Positions 37,508 through 50,600 of a DNA stretch of 64,000 nucleotides are shown here, in pieces. Location: positions 19,347,875 through 19,411,874 of the forward strand of contig NC_092368.1 of the NCBI RefSeq assembly GCF_030848805.1, written 5' to 3'. The position numbers and the translations under genes are program-made. Below the pieces are notes generated by a model. It worked only from the letters and a program-made list of their open reading frames with translations. It was not told the DNA's origin and did not search any database. This DNA comes from Temnothorax longispinosus (taxonomy: Eukaryota > Arthropoda > Insecta > Hymenoptera > Formicidae). Numbering within the stretch: the first letter of the stretch is position 1; the number at the start of each line of letters is the position of its first letter.

Positions 37508-40477
37508 AATTTGCATCATGTAATGTCATGTATGCATATATGTATGTATAAATTCAAATTAAGTTTTTATTGAAATTAGGAACCTCTTAGCGAGACATGT
37601 AGAAAATGGAATGCGCGTGAGAATATCATTGTGAAACATTTATTAAACTTACAGGAGTAAATAATGATACATTGTTACGAATTTCTGTCGAAGTTAGGCT
37701 GTTATCAGTGACGTGCGTACAACGAGAAGAGCACACGTTTACGACAATTTCACGAGGTACATATCGCAAGTGGTACACAAGTTATCTTCCCTGTAGAGGC
37801 GAACCATTAGTCATTGCGTGCGACTACGGACACATTATAACGGTCAATATAAAATATATCATATATATATATATATATGTATATATATACTTGGCTACAA
37901 AGGACATGTGGCTGTCGCGACAATAAATGTTTCGTTATATTTTTCGTTATAAAATCTCTCTTTTTCTCTCTCTCTCTCTCTCTTCTACTAGCTACATAAT
38001 CTTGGCGAATATTAGCACCGCTCGTCTTGAACATGTGGGGACTACCCCGAAAAATTCGATGTCGCGATATACGTACACGGGATATCGCTAAAGTGCGAAA
38101 TATTGAAACAATGTGAACTCAAAAAAGTCCATGGTTCAAAAATTTTTCAACATCTAGAAATATAGGAGATCAGTAATACTTAAAATTCAAGAATAATATA
38201 TTTCTAGGATTTTCTAGGATCCTGAGTAAAAATTAGCAAGTTAAAAGTTAAAAACAAAAAGTTTTAAGACTTCGATAAATTTGAGGCTTTAGGAATCTGA
38301 AAATTTAGATATATTCTTGATCTGATAATTTTAATGATGTTTGTTGACCTTAAAAATCCGAAAAATTAAGAATCTGGACGCGATCACGTAATTTTGCATT
38401 ATCATCATGTAAATGTTTAACCGTAATTGTTCTATGGTTATATGTTCAAAGGTTCGCGCGAAATCAGAATAAGCAAAAATTGGAGTTTAGATTACGTGAT
38501 CAATGTGCCCTGAGGACTTGTATAGGAAATCTAAAAAATAGAAAAGAAAGTATATTCGTTAAAAAGTCACGTGACGCACTTTAGTTACATCCGATATATA
38601 ATAATTATATGAACATATATCCTTAATAAGCTCACTTTGTTACTTAGCCCGCTCTCTACTCTATCTCTCTCTTTCTCTCCCTCTCGTTCTCTTTGGATAA
38701 ACGTAAAAAATATATATATTTTATATATATATATTTTATATATATATTTATATATATCTATACATATAGACTACTTCAACATACAACATAATCTCTCATT
38801 CTCTCTTTCATTCCCTGTTATTTTGCTATTCCTGTATCAAGTAATGACAACATTAATGCATTCACGTAACTCTATCATCATTATCAATGTACTAGATAAC
38901 AAAAAGAAGAAAACAAAATAACTTCGATTATCGAACAATATACATATTCTAAATATACGAAATATATACTTGAGACATGTGGAGACCACAGCGACGAGAT
39001 GATCCATCCTTTCGCAATGAAATCAAGTCAATAATAATTACAACAGCGCATATTTCACATAATTTACGCATGTGTTCTCATCCGTTTCGGCACTTTTCTT
39101 CTCAAATTTTGCAAAAACTGAAAATAAAGATTCCAAGATTCGAGAAATTAAACTGGCCAGATTCTTCTTCGCGTATTTTTCAATTAGCTTCTTAATTTCT
39201 TTAATCAATATTAAACAATTAATTAGCTCTAAAACGCTTTTGTTGGATCCCAATACTGTATCTGGGATTCAGTTTTGAAACGCGACGTCTGAAGATTAAT
39301 TAATTATCTGAACATATTTTACAATATATTTCTCTACGTTTGCATTATTCACATACTATTCTGTGAGTCCTGCAAATAAAAAGAATTCAATATAGATCAA
39401 AATAGAGCACAAGATAATATGCGACGTATCTAGATGCATAATACATCGTTGAAGATAAATAACGAATCGCCAAGAGTGACAATTCATAGAAAAGATACAA
39501 CATACAAAGAAAGAAAGAAAGATGTGTGAAAGAGAAGAACATCTGAATTTGTCGCGCTTTCTCGTGCGCCCGTCTTATACTTAAATGTTAATAGTTCTCG
39601 ACCTATGACGATCTGCTGCTGTGGACTTAGGCGTTTCTTTGCCGTGAATCACAGGATTATCAGGAAGTATCTTTGAAAACTTTGGGTCATTAACAAATTT
39701 CTTATAATGTTTCGAATAAATAATCAAATAATATAAACATCTTATTGTAAAACCGGATAAAATTGCTAACCCTTTCGGCACGAAGGATGACCAATCTGAA
39801 GAGTATATGAAAATATTCTTTAAAAATGCGCGAAATCCTCTGGCGTATATTATAGTAGCTATGCGCTACTAAATGTGCTACTGAACGTGCTACGTCCGTC
39901 TAGCAAAAATGTTTTTCAGCTGGATTCTGCCGTACCGAAAGAATTGAGATTAGAAAATCCAATAACTCGGAGATTAAGAATTCTAAAATCCGTAACTACA
40001 AGAACTTGAAAAACGAATCTAGAAAAATGTGCTGAGACCCAAAGTTGACATAGTGCACTTCTACTTTCCCTTCTATAAAAGGGGTTTCGCATCACACTAC
40101 AAATGTGGCATAGAATTATCAGCGTTGGATCAAGGCAATGGCCTTGTAACCCCGAGTCAACATTAATCCTGCACAGTAACAAATCTAAACAACTCAAAGA
40201 TCCAAAAAAGAACATTGTATAACTATCTACAAGACGTTTCAATTATTCAAACATTCTTGAATCCTTGTATCCCACGTTTAGCTAGTTACGGTCTAGTCTA
40301 AGCTCCATAAAATGTTTTCAAGACTCTTCAATAGAAGGCAAGTGAAATTTAAAACCAGCCGGCTATATTTAGCACCAAATGCAGGACACGGAAGGCAGAT
40401 TCTTTAAACTTTCATTTGGAAATAAATTCGTTGAAAAAAACTCATCCCCTTTGCTTCTGTTGAGAAACACGATGGTA
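37505..40477. other. tail-to-tail region LACTB2/NFAT; probable NFAT 3' UTR
   Basis: NFAT ends at 40478 on the minus strand, so at least the right part should be its 3' UTR. No minus-strand AATAAA stands out close to the stop, so the end is undefined. Otherwise the DNA is AT-rich, with (CT)n near 37962-37983, (TA)n near 37860-37880 and 38710-38755, and no coding sequence. Confidence 0.5.
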
Positions 40478-41664
40478 CTACAAGAGAAATCCGCTTTGAG
40501 GAAGCTGCTCGAAACAGTGGGGATTGATGTAGCTCAGAAGATCATGTTCCGACATGGAGGTGAGTTCTTGAGGCAACATTCCATCCTCGGTCTTTCTGTT
40601 GGACGCGGTACTTGCGGCAGGATTGGAAATCGGAGTATTCACAGCCTGGCGATTTGGAGTAACTGGAAGTGCGACTTGCGGTGGCGATTTGCTGGCGACC
40701 TGTTCGATGATGTTGTTTTGTGCCTGGGGAGATTTCGGCAGGATTACCTCCATCGTGTTATTCATCAACTGCGCGCTTTGAGTCGCCACGGTATTCAGGA
40801 TTTTCTTCGTGGCGATGATCGCAACAGCAGTGGTTGCCGTGATCGGCCGATTGTTAATAATATCCTTCGTGGCATTGGTGATGACATTGTTGATGGCTTG
40901 CTCCGCTGCGTTGGTTAAACGCTGTTGAGAGGGTTCCTGAGCAGCCCCGCTAGCCAAAACAGAACTAGCTTCGACCACAAAGCCCGCCGGTTGGTTCAAC
41001 ATAGAACCAATGTCTTGCTGAACAGCGTGCTGCATAGCTTGGGACGCTTGAGCCAGTTGGACAGCTTGCTGCACTGCTTGAACCTGAAACATTTTTTATA
41101 TGACATCAATTATTGCAACCTAATTTGGAACCATAATTTTTAAGAACTAATAAATAATGAAAAAGAGAAGCATAAGAACTCTTTCCAAAGTCAATTTTTA
41201 TATTTATATATATGTATATATATTTGAAAGTTTGCATTTATTTTCGTATCTTATATAATAAATTAAATATATATAAAATTACCACTAACCTGCTGCACTA
41301 CTTCCTGCGTTGCTTGTTGTACCGCTTGTTGCACCACTTCTTCAGTCGCCTGCTGCACCGCTTGCTGCACTACCTGAGCCGCTTGGACTTGTTGCACAGC
41401 TTGCACTTGTTGTACTGCTTGCTGCACTACATGAGCATGCTGCACTACTTGCTGGGCTACCTGTTTCTGCGCCTGATGCACCACTCGCTCCGCCTCTTGC
41501 TGCGCATGCGCAACAACTTGTTCAACTTGTTGCTGCGCTTGCGCCACTACTTGTTCCACTTGTTGTACCTGTTGCTGCATGACGGCTACCTCTTGTTGCG
41601 TGAGTACTTGCATCTGTTGCTGCATACGATCTGCCGCGACTGCCGGCATCGCATTGCCAGGAAC
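40478..41664 (-). other. Gln/Ala/Val repeat exons of NFAT C-terminus
   Basis: Exons 41290-41664 and 41083-40478 join in phase 0 and encode residues 1024-1349. The first is almost entirely built from Q, V, A and a few E/H/M residues (VVQQAVQQVQAVQQ-like units) and continues into the second (VQAVQQAVQLAQAS). The spacing of V/A and Q/E suggests long amphipathic helices. The last 50 residues are ordinary and end with the conserved LLSYINPHCF motif. Confidence 0.85.
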
Positions 41665-44600
41665 CTGAAAAAAAATAGAAAGAATATATTATATTTATGT
41701 TTTATATTCATTCATTTATTTGCATTAAGTTTTACCCTAAATTAAAAAAATTTCTGTTCTAAATTATAAAGCTTTATTTTAAAATTCAAAATTTTATTCT
41801 AAGAAATTAGGAATTTTTTTCAGAGATTCTAATCTTTAAGAAACTTATTTTCCGCTCGTTTGAAGCAAAGGCTATAATGAGGAGTAAGATCAATATACGA
41901 GCAATAATAGATGTTACAAAAAATTCATATTATATCTAACTTTATTGAAATGTTAATGTTTTGTACCGTACTAGGACTTCATCAGAATTGTCAATAATAA
42001 GCGAATAATTAAAGTACGAACATATATAGGGGTCAAATTCAACGCAATCGATCAAAGTACGAACATATATAAGGGTCAAATTCAACGCAATCAATTAAAG
42101 TACGAATATATATTAGGGGTCAAATTCAACGCAATCGATCAAACACAGAATGTTTCTGTGTTTGATCGATTGCGTTGAATTTGACCCTTAATATATATTC
42201 GTACTTTGATCGATTGCGTTGAATTTGACCTCTATATATGTTCGTACTTTAATTATTCGCTTATTATTAACAATTCTGATGAAGTCCTAGTACGGTACGA
42301 AACGTCAATATTTCAATAAAGTTAGATATAATATGAATTTGTTGTAACATCTATTATTGCTCGTAATTAGTCTTACTCCTCATTATATTGTAATCTTTAT
42401 TATTAGATTCCAAATTTTGTTTTTGCTACTAACTTTCTCGTCCAATTTATATCTTTTTTGTTTTCGGATAAGAAATACCGTAGAATTTGACGTGGCGGTT
42501 GCCGCGCTAACTTGCGTTTCTGGCAACTGCGGTAATAGTGCTGCGTTGATGGTAGTTAACAGACTGTCGCCTGTTTGTTCTACCGTCGTTGCAGGCGTTA
42601 CCGACGTTGTACCCGCAATCTCTGTCATTGGCTGCACCGTCTGTGACGGTGACTGGATCAGCGCTTCTAGTATCATCGTTTTCATCGGAATCGGTGGACT
42701 AGTTCTAGTTTGTTGGCCGCTACCCATTGGCTCGTGTTCTACTGCCACTTGGCTCAACATTGCGGTGGAATTGGGATTCACCGAGTGCAATGGAGAGATC
42801 ATCTGTTCTGCGGAGTTTACTAAAACATCCAACTTTACTGAACTTTGTCCTGAAATATTTACTATATAAAATGTACTTATATTCTCGAAATTGTAATTTG
42901 ATCTTCAAAATTATAATAAAATAAAGAGATTATGCGTTCTCCCCCCCTTAATAATGGTTTTATTACATAAAGAAATATTTTCTGTGCAATACTGTACCTG
43001 TTTTGGCTAAAATTCCCGGGGAAGCCGTCGATTGTTGGCCGCTCCCCGAGATAATGGAACCCCGCTGCTGTTGAATAGCGAACTGATTTTCTGGATTATC
43101 AGATTCCTCGGTGGTGCCAACCGAAGACTCCATATGATTCAGGTACTTTTCCACCACATGACTGTTCGACGCTGACAACGACTGCGTCCCGGAAGCACCG
43201 GTGAAACTCGACAGCGTGCCAAAGTCGGGATGATGGTGGTGTTTCATGCGAAGATCCACTACGCCGGCACCTTGAAGGGGAGCTCCATTGGAGCTATTGT
43301 CCGTTGACAAGACACTATTTGTGTCCTTAAGGCGATGAGGACTAAGAACTTGGACTTGATTTGACTCGTGCATACCTACAATCAACAATTAAGAAATTTA
43401 TTTTATTAATTAAAAATATCAAAAATTCAAGATTTAAAAATAAAAATAATCAGGATTTTACTGTGATTGAGTTTATCGAATATCATCTACTTGCATTCAG
43501 ATAAATCAAATACTTTCCATTCATCCACTAACCCACGACAGATACGTACCTCCGAACGAAGTCTGATGATGTGTATTCACCATTGACAGAGGATGCTGAG
43601 TATGTATCAGATCCACCACTCCGAGAAGACCACTCACAGTTTCTTGCACGGGGCTGTTATTGGTCGTTGCAACGGCAACGGTCCTAATAATATCAGCCTG
43701 TGAGGATACAGCTTCTCTGGAGTTCTCATTGACCAACTGCTGAAGGGGAGAGGCGATCGACGTCGGTCCGTTTGCAGCCGTCGTCGGCGTCGGAATGCTT
43801 TGCATGCTATTTTCACTCAGCATGCTATTCTGGCTGTTTTCATCCAGCACTTCTGTTTTTAAGTTATCTGGCAGGATCAGCTGAAGATTGGACGAGGATC
43901 GTCGGTTCATTAGAGGATTTGCCACAAGCACCGGGGGTGGCATCATGACATCAGGAGATGAGCTTGAGGATTGTGATGAGGTCCATAGCATCACAGGGGT
44001 CACTTGAGACGTTCCCGTCGGTGGTGGACTGGGATCGCTCTTCAGAGCTTCTGGAGAGGCGGTTTGTTGCGACTGAGCCGGTGCATTTGACAGAAAGCTT
44101 GCAGCTCCCGCGGCTGTTTGTGTTAATAAACCTGATAAATATCAAATACATCACACTCAGTCATTTCTAAAAATATCATAAAAAAAAATTTTTAGAGAGA
44201 ATAAGGGAATTCAAGATGTAGGAAGTTAAAGATGTAATATTAGATATGTAATTTTAAATACATGTATAAGACTAAGATTTAAAACACCTAGTCATGTAGG
44301 ATCCTCATGCAAATTTAAGAAATCTAAATCTAGGAATATCTAGGATCCAACAATCAAACTTACTACTGGATGCGACGCCCGTGGTCAACGGCACAGCAGC
44401 GGAGGATGTCGCCAGGCTAACGTCACCGTTTGTTAACGGGGGTGAGATGGATTCGACTTTGCCTATGGATGGCTGCGGGGGAGTAGAGGCAGCTGTGTAA
44501 AGAAAAGTATGCGGTTCGCTGGTTTTTCCAGAAGACACCGCGAACAATCTGACGCTGATCGTTTCCGTCGGCGCTAGATCCTGCCTGCGATAAGGCGGTA

Positions 44601-47600
44601 TCACGCATACCAAGTGTACCGGATGCAGGTGCTCCTTGTCCGGTAGCACAGCGCGTTCCCAGGGCGGTTCCATGCTACTCGATAGATCGTCGCTGTCTAA
44701 CTGAAAGACTACTCGGGTGTCCTTCAAAAAGTTCTTACCGAGTATGATGAGTTCTAACCCGCCTGTGCACGGACAGGACGTCAGAGACTTTTTGCAGATC
44801 TCCGGAATCCCAGGTGGTTGAGCTGCGAATATACAAGACCAATGACTTTATAAGAAAACTGAAGAGATCATGAACGTTCTTGATTGAATTCAAATCTTAT
44901 CTATTTTACAATTTCATCCTCTTTATCTCGTTAATTTATTTTCTTTCTCTGTCTTAATCAATCTCTCTAGTTACATTGCTATTGTATTAGTTAACTCACT
45001 GCAGACTATCGGCTGGGAACAGACTTGCAGCGTCTCTGTGGTCCCGTCGGTGTGCGTGAGAGTCGTGCGGAACACCATGCGGCATCGCGTGGATTTCTTC
45101 TTGCTTCTTCCTTGTAACAATCCGGCCTCTTGAGGAAACCTATGCTCGACATCAACATTACGCTCTTTGAGAATGCCGACGCAGTCGCAGGTAACATCCT
45201 TCGCCGGGTCCATGTCAATCTCTATCACGATCGTGCCATCGATCTTCCGCTCCATACAGGGTGTGGAGTTCTTGCCGCTTACTCGACAGGCTTGGTAGAA
45301 CATATGGGGCGCCACTCGGCCGAGATCAGTGCCGATGAACACTTGTAGAGTCGTCGGCTTCTCGTAACCGATCAGTCGAACGATAGGAAAGCCATTCCCG
45401 CTACGATCCTTCACCGCACCCCGCGAGCCCTCCGTTTGATAGCGAGCTCGGTGCTGTTGCTCGGGTTGACAGACGATCTGCAGTTGAGTTTTACCGTCGG
45501 CGGAAACGTTGGCTGGCGATCAGACAACACCGTAAACACAATGTTAGATCGGGATGGCTGCGTGGGTTTGTCTGGGGAGTGGGGCAGGTCAAGGAGTAAT
45601 TTATGCAGGTGTGCGTAAATAAAGACCGTTAGATTGCCGAGATCTTTGGATAGTGAAATGTTTACCATTGGTCTGTTGAAGAAACGCCAAAGGAAGATAG
45701 ATATATTATGTTGGAAATTATCCAAGAGCAAACTAGACGCGTAATAAATTAGTAGAGATTCTTGACTATTTGGAGATCTAGAAGATATATAGAGATTCTC
45801 GAGTCGTCCATGAAATACAAATATTAAATTTAAAATATTCAAACTTCAAAAATTCGGAACAAACCTAAAACAAGTTTTCTACAGAAACTATCAGGTAATA
45901 TTAGATTTCAAAAATTTATAACTGCAAAACTTTAACTTCAAATTTTAAAAGTTTAGAATAAATCACTTTGCAAAGTTTATATCATCATTAACAAATCTAT
46001 CATTAAACAGTTTGATTTTTTAATCAAAAAATAAGAATGACACATGTCCATTATCTATTTTTACTCAATTGTCTATGACGAAACAGATTGCTCCAACATG
46101 CGCGGATTATAAATAAATGGTCTGACCTATATTTGATATCAAAAAGCGAGTATCAAATTTCGCGTATATTAATGTTGTCTTCTTTTCTTATCGCTGCAAG
46201 AAAAAGTGAAAAAGAAAGCGTCAGCTCTCGAACTGAAGGAGATAGCTTATCGGCGGTGAAAGCGACAAAATAATAATTTCGCCGGAAATAAATCCACCAA
46301 TGAGTTTCCTCTTGTTACAAAATATTGAAGGCTTTCGACAACGCGGCTTTCGAAGCAACAAATTGTTCATCCCTTCTCTCTGGCAAGACAAACTTCAAGC
46401 AATACAAACTCTTTAGAAGCGGCTGAGTTTATGAGATGCAATAAAGTGCACGAGATTTTTGTTGATATTACCTTAGCTGATACTGAACAGATTCAATATA
46501 AACAGGTTGCAGAAGAAAATGCGATATTTTTGTATGATTGCATCAACCAGCGCGGCAAGACTTATTTCTTGAAAATTTTAAGTTGCGCGTAAAGATCGTG
46601 AATATATTGCTTAAAAAATAAAAATTTGGATTATCTCATTCTTAATAAAAGCGCACAAAATCGTTAATATCTGAAAATTCGCAGTTGTAAAAGTATAAGA
46701 ATCGAAAACCCAAGACACAAATTCACGTAATCTCTAAAGAGCAAAGGTTTATAAAGTCAAGAGTTCAGGACTCGAAAAGATTAAAACAATCGCTAGAAAT
46801 AATTCAGTATTGCCGGTCTATCTTAGAAACCTAGAATTGAACTTGTTCCTATCGCAATATTTAATTAATTTATGATTAAAAAATTTATTTCTACGCCTAT
46901 CTAAAGACGTACATAGTTGCGAGACGAGAGTGACAGGTCCCTGATGAGTGATCGGAGTCCTTTTGGTCAACACACCCATGGCGGGTCGAGGTCTGGTTAC
47001 TCCCACAACTCTGCCTATGGAATTAGCGTTTCCGGATCTATTGCTGGATACTCCTCCCAAACCTATCCCATTAACGGTGGTTCTGACCGTCGGTGATTTA
47101 TTGTCAGGGCTGGTTCCCGGGGCTACTTCTGGAAATGCGAAGTTTGCGTCCTCGGACTCTAATTTGATGTCCATTTTCCTTCTCTTCGAATCCTCCTCGC
47201 CGGCGTCGTTCCAGAGCTGATAAAGTAATCGCGGAATTAATCAATCTATGTATATACAGGGTGTCTCATATTAAATATTCATTTAAAAAATTATTCTTGA
47301 TTGGATACATAAAAAAATCAGCAGATGAAAGAGATAGTGCTAAAACCTGAAATGTCATACACACAAAATTTGGCTATGCTTAACAAGCTAGCGATAACTA
47401 ACTCGGTATTTTATTTCAATAAATCTCCACTCGACAAAAACATCAAGGCTATTAAACTGAATTAAAATCGGTTATTGAACTGAATTAAAATCGTTGTCAC
47501 TTTGGAAATAAATCAACGACTACCATTCGTGTTCCACAATCGAACCGTAAAGTAAATTAAATATATTTGGAAGGGAGATTTTTTCTTTCTTTTATTATTT

Positions 47601-50600
47601 ATTCCTTCATTAATATTAATAATAATAATAGTTTTATTTTAATGATAATATACTTAACAGTAGTGTAAATATATGAATAGAACGATTATTCAATAGTTAT
47701 CGAATAAAAAATTTCAATTTACAAACAGTTTACTTATTTCTGTTTTAATGATTAAAGTGGTTACAAATATATATACTTCAGTTTTATTCTTTAACCTTTG
47801 GGTAAAGTAAATTGTTCTTTTACATATATTAAGTAAAATTAAATCATTAAAAAATACTCGATATTAAATATTTTAATAACGCGGCATCACTTTCCGATAC
47901 TATGGAAAAGAGCTGAGTGACCGGGAATAACGGGAACACCCCATATGTGCGTGAGCGTCTGTGTGCTTAATTTAACGAATCAGAACTCGACTGGGTTCAA
48001 CTACCGTTCGAGCGGTCGGCGATCTCCGATGACGATATTGATGATGATCACGCGTACCCTCGTGAACACATTAAATAACTTCATCTGGCTTCTAACGACA
48101 GGGTGACTCAGTGCCGTAAACGTAGCAAGAGTGAGGAAAGCGCACGGACCACAAGAGAGGCCCGTCAACTCTTTCATCTTCTTCTTCTTCACTTTCCCAT
48201 CTTTCAGCAAAGAGAAAAAGAAAACAAAACGAGAGATATATCGGAAGCGAAAGTGTCATTAAATTTCGATTAGTAACTTGCGGACTCTTGAAAATTCTAT
48301 CAATCTTTTCAAAAGCGTTGGACATTACTCAACACTCTTTCATAGCTTCAGGTTTCCATTATTCTTAAATTTTCGTCGTGCTATAAATAAATTTGAAAAC
48401 AAGTTTACGGGCCCCTGAAATCTTCTAAAAAAACATACTCTACTATACTAGAATTCTATATTATAGAGCCTAGAGTCCTTTCACAAAAGATACTGGGCTT
48501 TTATATAAATACTATATACTAAAGTAAATACTCAGACAGTTAATCTACAATATATAATCTAAGCAAATAAGATTAATTAAATCGTTCGGTTTGCAGGATC
48601 TTATTTATCATTAGCAGATACTAACATTGACGTTGTTGAAGTGCTGTTGACGTTCCTCGGAACCTAGGCCGGAATCGTTTGAATTGTCGTCTTGCGTCGT
48701 ACCGGTCCTAAGCCCGTGTTCATCAGAACTTCTCGCAATTGCGCCACCGAAGGACGATAATGGAAATCTGCTTTGTTTTGATTGTTGCTGTTGTTGTTGT
48801 TGCTGCTGCTGCTGTTGTTGTGGGGTTTGCTGCTGCTGTCGCTGCTGATTAGTAACCGTCCTCCTAGTCGCGGAGTGGGCGCGATTACCTGCAGTATTTC
48901 TCGAGACGGACGATGCTGTCACCGTTGACGACGCATCTCCTGCATTACTACCTGCAAATCAAATTTCATTATTCCAATAAGTCCAGTCTTTCACTGGTTT
49001 TGAAATGAGATGAAGAGAAATTTAAATAGCAGATGTGGAGACAAACATAGATACGTGAAATAGGCAATAGGGGTAAAAAGATAGATCTGTAAATCATAAA
49101 ATCCTCATAAATTCTTTGTTAGTCTGATTGTCATAAATCTTCTCAAAAGAAGCTACCAAAACCACAAATCCTCAAAACCGTAAAAACTACAAATCCTCAG
49201 ATACTCAAAACCATAAAAATCATAAATCTTCAAATTCTCAAATCCATCGAGTTTTCATAGGATAAAAATGCATTAATTTTTAGACCTCCCATTTCTATAA
49301 AAGTAATATTTGCTCGAATTTCAAAATTCCAGCAAATTTTCCCTACTTCCCCGGGATCCAAAACGCTGAAATTGTCGGAGGTATATGCTACCGATCAGTG
49401 GAATCATTACGGCCCTCAAACGGTCTGCTCGCCACCGAATGAAGTCGAACCACCCCTCTAAAATTTATATGAGAAGCACCGCTCGACGCAGCGTTGTCAG
49501 ACCAAGGGAGCTTTTTAGCAAGCGACATAACTCGACACAAGTATCGTTTTATCTTTGTTGCTCATTACCAAAAAAGAAAGATAGAACGATGCTTGTGTCG
49601 ACTTGTGCTGCAAGTCTCGATTTCACGCGTCGGGCGTGAAAAGCCGGCGCGTCGTACGCATCGTCGAGAGGAGCGAGAGAGATAAATTTGGGGGAAGGGG
49701 GGGGGGAGAAGATGCGAAACACTCCAAGAACCAGGGTGAAAGAGGGAAAAAAAGGATAGTGAGACGACGGAAGGGAAGGGGGAGGCAGAGCAATGTCGGA
49801 CGGTCTATCTATAGACCACCTCGACTACTGGAACGGGATAATTGCGTGGGGGTGAAGTTGCAATCGCGGACGCAACTGGTGGCAACGGGGTTCGATTCTC
49901 CCCCTCCCCCTCTCTCACCGCTCCCGTCCCCGTCTCCCTCCAACGCCTGCAAGGGGTGGTGGGCACGTAATCGACGCGTGTACACACGTGCATAAGAGAT
50001 GCATCTGTGTGAACGTCGAGGAAAATCACGGAACGATGTCAACGACCCGGCCTGTCGGTTTCCAATCTCGTTTCTCTCGGCTTTCTCCCTTTCCCCTCGT
50101 TCCTTTTCTGATGCCGCTGCCGCCGTTATTGCCGATCATTATGTCACGTCAAGTTGCAACAATTATCCCTTTTCCTCCATACAAATCGCCTCAATACAAA
50201 TTGGAGAGCATATTTAACCAATCTCGTGATTTTCCATCTCATCCGGTCATTACTCGTTTTTATTCGCGTTATCGCATCACCGACACAAAGTCGAAATCTA
50301 GGAAGTATTATACTTTTTTTCTTCCGTTTTTCATTTTATCGCTCGAAAGGGTTCGGAGCAAAGGTCAACAAAGTTTATTATCTATAAATTATCTATTACT
50401 AATACGCGTTTACAGTGTATCTAAAGCAAATACAAATTCTGAGTTTAATTCGATTTTTTGTAAGTCTTTAATCCGTTTACGGTACGTACACGGAAAACCG
50501 ATTCTAGGTACTGATAGGCACCCAGGCGTCATTTGTTATAATCAACAAGTTTCCGTGATTTGTACGATCCATTCCAAACACCAAGTTGATTGAATTCGAC

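Noticed and set aside
41212..41745. 177-codon Leu/His-rich plus-strand frame
   Set aside because: It is the antisense of the Gln/Val/Ala exon of NFAT. CAG/GTG repeats read in reverse give CTG/CAC, so the frame is a by-product.
47256..47300. Possible full mariner MITE starting TACAGGGTGTCTC
   Set aside because: No matching right end was found downstream, so only a relic of one terminus can be claimed.
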